Part shown: in pieces, positions 25,793 through 32,360 of the stretch
Layout of the letters: the number at the start of each line of letters is the position of its first letter
Position numbering within the stretch: position 1 is the first letter of the stretch
Assembly (NCBI RefSeq): GCF_030812315.1
Contig: NZ_JAUSSM010000002.1
Span: 1 to 64,000 of the forward strand
DNA: 64,000 nt
Reading direction: 5' to 3'
From: Arthrobacter oryzae
GTDB taxonomy: Bacteria; Actinomycetota; Actinomycetes; Actinomycetales; Micrococcaceae
The notes under the pieces: generated by a model
What the model was told of the DNA's origin: nothing
Databases searched by the model: none
Seen by the model: only the letters and a program-made list of their open reading frames with translations
Translations under genes and position numbers: made by a program

Positions 25793-26608
25793 TCAGGCCT
25801 CGGCGAGCGGCAGCACCAGCATGTAGCCGGTCGGCAGATTGCTGCTCCAGCGTCGCGGCTCGCGGACGACGAACTGCGTCGCCAACTGCTCGGGGGTGAG
25901 CAGGGCGTTGGGCGCGGGGGACGGTCCCCACTGCTCACTGCCGTACGGGTAGAGCGGATCTTGGACGCGGATGCCGGTGACCGAGAACTCCGGGAACTGG
26001 TCGGGATCGCCGAGTGACTCGAAGCCGCTCATCACCCATACATGGCGACCGCGCCAATTGACCAGCCCAACTGGCCGGTCCGTGTCGGCGATGGCGCGCG
26101 CCGCGGTCTGCAGCGCTTCCTCGTAGTCGGCGACGCTGACGACGGCGTACGGCCCCATCCCGACCTCAGTCAGCACCTGCGCCCAACCCAAGGGGTTGGC
26201 ACCGTTGAAGGAGTTGGACGACCGTGCCCGGGCCATCTCCCACAGCTCGCCCTGTTGAACGGGATCGGCCCACGTGCCGGCTCCCGTGTCGTCGATGAGG
26301 TTGTGCATGATCTGGATGCTTGCCGCCACACACCACTCAAAGGTGTACTGAGGCACGAAGTCCCCCTCCTGGTAGAGGTTGAGGGCGAATGCCTGGGGCA
26401 CCGGGGTAGGCGTGGGAACCGATGTCGGGGTGGGGGACGGGGGCTGGTCAGGAGCGGGGACGTCATCGCGTGCGGCTGGCGGGCCCGAGGATGTCTGGAT
26501 CGGTCGATCGGTGGTGGCCTCGTCGAATCTGATCGCGGGCGCGCAAGCCGAGAGGAGGGTCGCCAGGATGACGAACCAGGCCAGAAGACGGAGCCGGGCA
26601 CCGATCAT
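25793..26608 (-). CDS. Lipoprotein with a C39-like papain-fold peptidase domain
   Basis: 271 residues. Lipobox LLSAC (Cys22), then a Pro/Thr-rich linker to about residue 72 that should span the wall, then a peptidase_C39-like domain. Candidate catalytic residues: Cys93 (EWCVAASIQIM), His189 (GRHVWVMSGF) and Asp217 (VQDPLYPYG). Surface cysteine peptidase or bacteriocin-type processing enzyme; target unknown. No bacteriocin genes adjoin it. Confidence 0.75.
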   Translation of the reverse strand: MIGARLRLLAWFVILATLLSACAPAIRFDEATTDRPIQTSSGPPAARDDVPAPDQPPSPTPTSVPTPTPVPQAFALNLYQEGDFVPQYTFEWCVAASIQIMHNLIDDTGAGTWADPVQQGELWEMARARSSNSFNGANPLGWAQVLTEVGMGPYAVVSVADYEEALQTAARAIADTDRPVGLVNWRGRHVWVMSGFESLGDPDQFPEFSVTGIRVQDPLYPYGSEQWGPSPAPNALLTPEQLATQFVVREPRRWSSNLPTGYMLVLPLAEA

Positions 26609-26650
26609 GATCGATCTATTTTATCGCGACTCGGCGGGAATCGGTGGTGG

Positions 26651-26917
26651 TCAGCGGACGTAGTCGGCTCCGGTGATGTCGATGGTGGCGCCTGTGGTGT
26701 GCCGGGATCTTCCTGAGGCAAGGAAGGCTATGACTTCGGCGACGTCCTCCGGCGGGGTGACTTCGCCCAGCGGGAGGCTGTCAAGCAAGGAATCATCGGG
26801 GGAGAGGTGGGAGGCAATATCTGTGGCTACCCAGCCGGGCGCAACGGCGTAGGCGAGGATGTTGTCCTTGCCGTATCCCCGTGCGATGCCCTTGGTCAGG
26901 GCATCGAGTACATCAGT
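26651..26917 (-). pseudogene. Short-chain dehydrogenase, C-terminal fragment
   Basis: Reads DALTKGIARGYGKDNILAYA then VAPGWVATDI, PPEDVAEVIAFLAS and TTGATIDITGADYVR, the last third of an SDR such as a 3-oxoacyl-ACP reductase. The Rossmann start and catalytic Ser-Tyr-Lys region are missing. The upstream break lies near 26917, where a fragment of a different gene starts on the other strand. Confidence 0.75.
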
Positions 26918-26932
26918 GAACTCTCCGCCCCC

Positions 26933-27130
26933 ATGACGGAGACGGGTCCGTACTATACGGACGTGCAACCCGGAGACATCGTCTACTACAACCCGCTCGA
27001 CAGCATCACCATCATCTACGAGCAAACGAGCTCCGTTCCCACCCTCACGAAGATGGGAGAGATCACCTCGGACCTCAGCGTCTTCGAGAACCTCCCCAAC
27101 GACGTAGACATGCGCATCGAGCTCGGCTAA
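26933..27130 (+). pseudogene. Cyclophilin-like domain protein, C-terminal fragment
   Basis: Reads YYTDVQPGDIVYYNPLDSIT and IIYEQTSS, then MGEITSDLSVFENLPNDVDM, like the second half of small cyclophilin-fold proteins. An ATG at 26933 exists but without a binding site. Its missing front half and the missing front half of the SDR meet here, marking a deletion joint. Confidence 0.6.
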
Positions 27131-27177
27131 CCCTCCATCCCTTTCCTTTCCCAATGCAGGACAGCCCGGACCGTGCC

Positions 27178-27351
27178 TTAGGTGCCTGTTTCTTCAGGAT
27201 CCGTGCGTGCCTGTTTCTCCTCAGGTGTGGCGGTTTCGGCATGGGGCACCAGGTTTGGGTCGACAACGGGGGAGAAGGCATCGGCAGGAACTTCGTTCCC
27301 CTGAGGGCCGTCGTCGGGATCAGGGGAGCCATTGTTTGGAATCTCACTCAT
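27178..27351 (-). CDS. Small acidic hypothetical protein, 57 aa
   Basis: ATG at 27351 opens MSEIPNNGSPDPDDGPQGNE and runs to TAA with acidic, Pro-rich composition (ATPEEKQARTDPEETGT). Codon third positions look coding, but no good Shine-Dalgarno is seen. It follows the SRAP-family gene on the same strand. Confidence 0.45.
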   Translation of the reverse strand: MSEIPNNGSPDPDDGPQGNEVPADAFSPVVDPNLVPHAETATPEEKQARTDPEETGT

Positions 27352-27440
27352 CTGCACACGTTAGGACCCGCGGGTCCGTGCTGTCCATGGATCTGGGCGT
27401 ACGACGTTCCCGCACGGCACCCGTCATACCGACGAGTGGC

Positions 27441-28145
27441 TCAGGATGCCGGTTCGATGAGCTCCGGGCCGTTGTTCCGGACGCTGTTCACGCGGTCGCT
27501 GACGATCCTGGGGGTCAGGACCGGCTCCGGGATGGTATCCAGCAGGCGCTGTATTTCGTCTTTTTCGGTCGTTTCCGGGTTCAGCCAGCTGCCGTACATT
27601 TCCGGCGGAATGATGACCGGCGCCCGGTCGTGGACATGGCCGAACGAGTCGTGGGCGGTCGTGGTGAGGACAGTGCAGCTGAGCAGCCAACGGCCGGGAT
27701 CATCCTCAGGAAGCGACGGATCCGGCCAGAACTCGTAGAGGCCGGCGAACGCGAGCAGGTCCTGTTTCTCCGAGTAGAGGTAGTTCGGGATCTTCTTTCC
27801 GTCCTCGGTCTTCTGCCACTCGTAGTAGCCCTCCGCGGGGATCAGGGCGCGGCGCTTCACAGCGGCTTTGCGGAAGGCTGGCTTCTCCAGGAAAGATTCG
27901 CTGCGGGCGTTAATCAGCCGTGAACCGATCTTGAGGTCTTTGGCCCAGGACGGGACCAGACCCCACCGGGCGATGAGCAGATGCCGGTCGAGTGTGCCCT
28001 CGTCGAACCTCTCGGCGATGATCGGGACATCCTGTGTCGGAGCCACGTTCCAGCTCGGGGGAGGCGGGCTGCCTTCGACTTCCTTGGCATCAAAAGCGGA
28101 GAGAAGGTCGCCGGTGGCCTTTGACATAACGTATCTGCCGCACAT
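27441..28145 (-). CDS. SOS response-associated peptidase (SRAP, YedK/HMCES family)
   Basis: 234 residues starting MCGRYVMS; Cys2, exposed after Met removal, forms the DNA-protein crosslink at abasic sites. Other family marks: INARSESFLEKPAFR, GYYEWQK (Glu) and HDRAPVIIP (His). It protects abasic sites in single-stranded DNA. A longer open frame to 28307 has no support, since the protein must begin at Met-Cys. Confidence 0.95.
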   Translation of the reverse strand: MCGRYVMSKATGDLLSAFDAKEVEGSPPPPSWNVAPTQDVPIIAERFDEGTLDRHLLIARWGLVPSWAKDLKIGSRLINARSESFLEKPAFRKAAVKRRALIPAEGYYEWQKTEDGKKIPNYLYSEKQDLLAFAGLYEFWPDPSLPEDDPGRWLLSCTVLTTTAHDSFGHVHDRAPVIIPPEMYGSWLNPETTEKDEIQRLLDTIPEPVLTPRIVSDRVNSVRNNGPELIEPAS

Positions 28146-28380
28146 GGCCCCATTCTGCCGCACAAACAGGTGGGCTGCCGGGCGGATGCCGGATTGACGA
28201 TTCGCCTGTTCGGGGTCCTTCTGCTGCTCCCGCTGCGCGGCAAGCGCGAAATACGGGTAGCGGGTACTCGTGTTCACATCCGGATTGGGACGTACATTAT
28301 TGGTCAAAGATTCTGTACGAAACCCGTCAGATCGCCGAAATGGCCAATTGGTCGCCGCGAACAGGGAGGAGGTCCCGGCT

Positions 28381-28713
28381 ATGCACGCAGAGGAGACTCA
28401 TCACCTGGCCGACGTTCGGCCGGGTCCTCTGGCCGCCCCCGGGCGACCGGTTGCCGCACTGGCGCTGGAGGACGCGATCGGCCGTCAGGCGACAGAGATT
28501 ATTGACGGCGTGCTGGCCCCGGACAGCGGGTGTGACCTTTACCTTCGCCAACGGCTGCGGTGGCATGTTGCGACACGCCCGGAGCACCCGGAGCTGGCGC
28601 TCCTTGAGCATGTCCTCGCCATCCGCGGACACGAACGACCGGCGAGGGCGGACAATGCGCGGGAATACGTCCAATCGTCACATGAAGAGAGGAAGAGATG
28701 TACGTTACCGTAA
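28381..28713 (+). CDS. Hypothetical protein, 110 aa
   Basis: GGAGGAGG lies ten bases before the ATG. Soluble, His- and Arg-rich (HHLADVRPGPLAAPGRPV, RQRLRWHVATRPEHPELALL). It overlaps the next gene by 16 bases in another frame, so the two are likely co-translated. Not recognised. Confidence 0.6.
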   Translation: MHAEETHHLADVRPGPLAAPGRPVAALALEDAIGRQATEIIDGVLAPDSGCDLYLRQRLRWHVATRPEHPELALLEHVLAIRGHERPARADNAREYVQSSHEERKRCTLP

Positions 28714-29117
28714 CCAGCCCCGGACTAGCCGAGTCTGCCCCCGGCTGGCATGATGGCGCAACGCTCACAGCGTACGTCCACCAGGCGACCCTGGTGATGA
28801 GTTCAGCGGCTGACCTCGACGCCCCGGGAACCGCGATCACGTTGAAGCTCTGCGGGAGCTGGAATCACACGCCACCTTGCCCATTCCCGCACCACACCCA
28901 TGTCGAAAGGACCGGTACGACAGTCAGTGTCCGGGTACTTTTCGTGTCGGAGCCGGAAAACGAGAACGTCGTGCGTGAGCGGATCGATAAGGCACTCAGT
29001 TTGGGTTTCGTCACCGACCGGACGGGCTCGTCAACCCGGTGGGAGCTTCACGGCAGCACACCTGCTGAGCTCACCAGGTCCGAGCTTGCACGCGCAAGGC
29101 GCCTTGCCGGCGTCTGA
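28698..29117 (+). CDS. Hypothetical protein, 139 aa, with a Cys/His cluster
   Basis: ATG at 28698 after AGAGGAAGAG, inside the end of the previous gene. The middle has LCGSWNHTPPCPFPHHTH, a Cys/His-rich stretch that could bind a metal; the C-terminal half (RVLFVSEPENENVVRERI, RWELHGS) looks like an alpha/beta module. No family name recognised. Good coding character. Confidence 0.6.
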   Translation: MYVTVTSPGLAESAPGWHDGATLTAYVHQATLVMSSAADLDAPGTAITLKLCGSWNHTPPCPFPHHTHVERTGTTVSVRVLFVSEPENENVVRERIDKALSLGFVTDRTGSSTRWELHGSTPAELTRSELARARRLAGV

Positions 29118-29157
29118 ATTGCCCTCGCTCCACGACGATTGCCCTCGCTCCACGACG
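29118..29157 (+). repeat. 20-bp perfect tandem duplication
   Basis: ATTGCCCTCGCTCCACGACG occurs twice back to back directly after the stop of the previous gene. The following 29158-29450 stretch contains no gene I can support. Confidence 0.9.
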
Positions 29158-29450
29158 CCACGCCCCGCGGGCGACGTGGAGCGGCAGCCACGAACAGAAG
29201 ACCTTTGCCGCTCCGTGCCGTCGCTTGGATCGGTGAAGTGGCGCCAGTGCCCGGAGTTGCCGCTGGCCCGGACACTGGCGCGCCTACCGTCGAGAACGGT
29301 TCCCGAAGGAAACCAACCCCGGACCAAATGTAGCCCGCTGCCCCGGCCGCTGGCTTGAGTATGCGCTACCTGTTTTGCCCGCCGACCGGTCCAAACCGGT
29401 TCGCGTTCCATGGCCGGTGCAACAGTGACTGCGGTGCCCCTCGAGCAGCA

Positions 29451-30051
29451 TCAGGCCGGCCAGGTTAGTGGTCGGGCACGCAAAGTGTCCGCGTGTTCGG
29501 GTAGCCAGACCACTTCGAACCGTTCGAAGACGATCTCGTCGTCCTCTGACCATGCACGTCCCGCTGCGGCGCAGACACGCGTCCAGTAGCGCCTGTGTTC
29601 AAGCTGCCATGTTTGTTTCCAGGGTCAGGTCGTCTTCGCCCTCATCGCGAGCGAATGCTGCATCAGCGCTCGTGAACGGGCCGATACGGAGCTCTGTGCT
29701 GCGGATGATGGTGCGGGGTAGCCCTTCGCCGTCGCAAGCTATCCAATGGGATCCGATGCGGGGCACTTGGTCGCCGCCGGCGATAAAGTCAGCGACGAGC
29801 TCGGCTGTTGTGCGTTTTCTTCCGCTGAGAACAATGCCAAGGAGTTCGTTGGCGAGCTGTTTCGTATCACCGAAGTGTTCGACCGTGTATTCGGACGATG
29901 CGACAACGGCCTCGGGATGTGCGGCGGCGTAAGCACCCCACAGTAGATCAGCTGCTTGAAGGTCAGGTGAGGCGACAGGATGAGAATGCACCTCCCCATC
30001 CTCGCAGGACCGAAAAGAAAGCTCCGCGTTCGGCGTCAAGTCTGTATCCAC
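29451..30051 (-). pseudogene. ASCH domain protein, frameshifted by a 4-bp duplication
   Basis: The first part reads DLLWGAYAAAHPEAVV, VEHFGDTKQLANELLGIVLS, GRKRTTAELVADF and RSTELRIGPFTSADAAFA, a good ASCH domain (RNA-binding fold). At DLTLET the sequence GTTTGTTT (plus strand, near 29610) adds four bases and leads to an early stop. Removing one GTTT restores WQLEHRRYWTRVCAAAGRAW and a family-like end FERFEVVWLPEHAD with stop at 29451. Start is a GTG at 30051 with a weak binding site, or further in. Confidence 0.75.
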
Positions 30052-30082
30052 CTACCGATCAACCGCACTCGAGGAGAACATC

Positions 30083-30550
30083 ATGACCGCTACCTACACT
30101 TTCGACGTCTTTTCCAGCCTCGACGGCTTCGGCGCTCATAGCGGCAGCTGGGGCGGCTATTTGGGCAAGCAAGGCCCCGAGTTGCTCGACCGCCGCCTCG
30201 CCTTGTACGACACGGAACAACGGATGGTCTTCTGCGCCAACACGTATCGGGCGCACGCCCAGATGCTGGCCTCGAGCACCGAAGAGTCCGACGTCCGTGA
30301 CCCCTGGGTCACCCGGATGAGGAACCTGCCGGCAACGGTGGTGTCGAGCACACTGGAAGGACCCCTCGACTGGCCGGACGCGACCGTCGTGAGCAGCGAC
30401 GCCGTCGACATCGTCGCCCGGCTCAAGGAGGAGTCCGAGGTGCCGTCGCGGTCGCACGGCAGTCTGTCGATGAACCGGGCGCTGATCGAGAGCCGGACGC
30501 TCGACGGCAACATCCAAGAGCTCATGTACCGGCCCACCCTGCATATCTGA
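30083..30550 (+). CDS. Dihydrofolate reductase/RibD-like protein with an internal deletion
   Basis: 155 residues; GAGGAG before the ATG. Start TATYTFDVFSSLDGFGAHSG and ATVVSSTLEGPLDWPDATVV are typical of the RibD_C/YyaP family of NADPH-dependent reductases. After GSLSMNRAL the frame jumps to IESRTLDGNIQELMYRPTL; the usual segment with the conserved FPVxxGxG-like strand, about 35-40 residues, is missing. Reading frame kept. Likely misfolded or inactive. Confidence 0.7.
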   Translation: MTATYTFDVFSSLDGFGAHSGSWGGYLGKQGPELLDRRLALYDTEQRMVFCANTYRAHAQMLASSTEESDVRDPWVTRMRNLPATVVSSTLEGPLDWPDATVVSSDAVDIVARLKEESEVPSRSHGSLSMNRALIESRTLDGNIQELMYRPTLHI

Positions 30551-30583
30551 GTCCGCATACGCACCGCCCCTACAGTAAATAGG

Positions 30584-31033
30584 GTGAGCAGCAGAATCAG
30601 CACGTACGAGGCATGGCAGCGCCTGCTTGACGGCAACGAGCGTTTCGTCTCGGGCGATTCGCTGCACCCGAACCAGAACGCCTCCCGGCGCAGCGAGCTA
30701 GTGAACACCCAAAATCCGTTTGCAGTCATCTTTGGCTGCGCGGACTCCCGCCTCGCCGCGAAAGAAGCCGTGGAAACCGGGGAGGCGCCCCAGGGCCACA
30801 TCCGCGACCTGTTTGAACGGATCACACCGTCGGTGCTGAAGTCGCTGGGTGAGGACAAGACGGACGTCGACGACATGGTCATCGAACACGTCAAGCAGAC
30901 CGTGCGCCGGCTGTTGGACAGTTCACGGATGATTTTCGACGCGGTGGACAATTATTCCGCCGTAGTGGTCGGCGTCTCATACCGGCTCGAAGAGGGCCAG
31001 GCGCAACTCGTCTCCAAATCCGGCGTCCTCTAA
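30584..31033 (+). CDS. Beta-carbonic anhydrase lacking the second zinc-ligand segment
   Basis: 149 residues from GTG. The first zinc/Asp-Arg motif GCADSRLAA is present (Cys52, Asp54), but the frame then goes straight to KEAVETGEAPQGHIRDL. The segment that should carry the HxxC pair (about 45-50 residues) is absent, so zinc cannot be bound normally. The rest (DDMVIEHVKQTVRRLLDSS, YSAVVVGVSYRLEEGQ) is normal. An in-frame internal deletion, as in the preceding gene. Confidence 0.75.
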   Translation: MSSRISTYEAWQRLLDGNERFVSGDSLHPNQNASRRSELVNTQNPFAVIFGCADSRLAAKEAVETGEAPQGHIRDLFERITPSVLKSLGEDKTDVDDMVIEHVKQTVRRLLDSSRMIFDAVDNYSAVVVGVSYRLEEGQAQLVSKSGVL

Positions 31034-31218
31034 AACCGACGAGGCCTGCTGGTCCTGTGGCCGGACAGACGTTGACAACCAGCGCGGGCCAACGGGATGG
31101 ACCCCAGGTTGCCCTCCTGAGTGTGCTGGACAGTACACCGCGGAATGGAGGGCAGCGGCCCACCGTCCGCGCTGCCGGGAAGGGCAAGAGCAGGCTTCAG
31201 TGACGATAGGCTGGAGCC

Positions 31219-31398
31219 ATGACGTTGGGGGACACGGCGGAGCCGTATGCGCATATCAATGACCTCCGGGTGGGCCTCGGGGACCGTTTCCTGAGGCTTC
31301 GCCCGTCCAACCCATTGTTCCGATATGGCTTCGTTGAGTACGACAGCAAGCATTCCATCGCAGGGCCTTTCCTTCTCAGAGAACTTACATCCAGGTGA
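31219..31398 (+). CDS. Small hypothetical protein, 59 aa, first of a coupled set
   Basis: ATG opens MTLGDTAEPYAHINDLRVG and ends with LLRELTSR; soluble, no membrane segment. Its TGA overlaps the GTG of the next ORF (GTGA). Not recognised. The overlap chain is the main support. Confidence 0.45.
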   Translation: MTLGDTAEPYAHINDLRVGLGDRFLRLRPSNPLFRYGFVEYDSKHSIAGPFLLRELTSR

Positions 31399-31700
31399 GC
31401 CCGTTTATCGTGGTGCCAGTCGTCGTAGGCGTTCTCTGGGTGGTGCATGCGTTCCTGAGTATGGCCGGTAGCCGCGAGTACCGCTATACGCGCTGGATTC
31501 TCTTCGCCGGTCTGCCCGTCTTGGCTGTGACGATGGTCTTATCGGGCGGCATGGTGGGGTTCATGTTCGCGCTATTAGCCGTCCTGACCTGGCTTGTCGT
31601 TGCCTTCCTGGAAGTCTTCCTCGTAATGGGGGCAACGGTCGGGCGGCACGCTCAGGCCCGAAAACACTCGAACGAACCTGCCCAGGCCGGGGGACTGTGA
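31395..31700 (+). CDS. Small membrane protein, 101 aa
   Basis: GTG start overlapping the previous stop. Three predicted membrane segments: PFIVVPVVVGVLWVVHAFL, WILFAGLPVLAVTMVLSGG and MFALLAVLTWLVVAFLEVFL, then a basic hydrophilic tail. No family recognised. Its TGA overlaps the next GTG. Confidence 0.6.
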   Translation: MSPFIVVPVVVGVLWVVHAFLSMAGSREYRYTRWILFAGLPVLAVTMVLSGGMVGFMFALLAVLTWLVVAFLEVFLVMGATVGRHAQARKHSNEPAQAGGL

Positions 31701-31861
31701 AGCTGTCGGAAGCAAACGGTACCGCGCTGGCCTTGTTCCTTGGCGTGGCGGCGTTCTGGCTGGTGAATTTCGGCCTTCGGCTTGCCGGCCACCGCCTGTA
31801 CTGGCTCGCGTTCTGGGCCTTGGTCATTGGGTTGGACCATCCGCGGAGTCGGAGCGCCTAG
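31697..31861 (+). CDS. Very small membrane protein, 54 aa
   Basis: GTG overlaps the preceding TGA. Sequence KLSEANGTALALFLGVAAFW then LVNFGLRLAGHRLYWLAFWA and a short basic end; one or two membrane segments. Confidence 0.45.
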   Translation: MKLSEANGTALALFLGVAAFWLVNFGLRLAGHRLYWLAFWALVIGLDHPRSRSA

Positions 31862-31886
31862 TGAATCCTGCTCAGGATGCGGCCGT

Positions 31887-32327
31887 ATGAGTCAGCGCGA
31901 GGCGTGGGGTGCGGCCCTCATTGTCGCGGCTGCCTTGGCCGGATGGGGTGGAGCCATGATAGAAGCGGTGGTCAGGGCGGCTCAAAGTCAGCACCTCGTG
32001 CTCTACGTTGTAGTCCCGGTGGCGAGCATCGGCGCGTTTCTTGTGGTCCTCGCTCTCCTTACAGGCGTTGGTGGAATGCTCCTCCTTATCCCGGCCCTGA
32101 TCGCCCGCATCCGCCGCCGCAAGCTGCGGCTTGCCACCTGCTGGATCACTGGCGCGGCTGCCGCCGCAGCGGCGCCGTACCTTGCACTCCTTGTGTTCTT
32201 CGCAATCCTCGGGGCTGCCATGTCTGCTAATTACGTGAGGGTCGAAGCGCTCCCGAGCTCGCCGGATGGCCGCGGGTCGAGGACCAGGACTGCAAGCTGG
32301 AGGCAGCCGGCGAGGATCTTCAGCTGA
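31887..32327 (+). CDS. Membrane protein, 146 aa
   Basis: ATG 25 bp after the previous stop. Three hydrophobic segments (ALIVAAALAGWGGAMIEAVV, LVLYVVVPVASIGAFLVVLA with GVGGMLLLIPALI, and AAAAPYLALLVFFAILGAAM), then a hydrophilic tail. Not recognised. Last of the small membrane-gene set. Confidence 0.55.
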   Translation: MSQREAWGAALIVAAALAGWGGAMIEAVVRAAQSQHLVLYVVVPVASIGAFLVVLALLTGVGGMLLLIPALIARIRRRKLRLATCWITGAAAAAAAPYLALLVFFAILGAAMSANYVRVEALPSSPDGRGSRTRTASWRQPARIFS

Positions 32328-32360
32328 CCTGTGGAGACAGCGCCGTGGCAATCATGCTGG

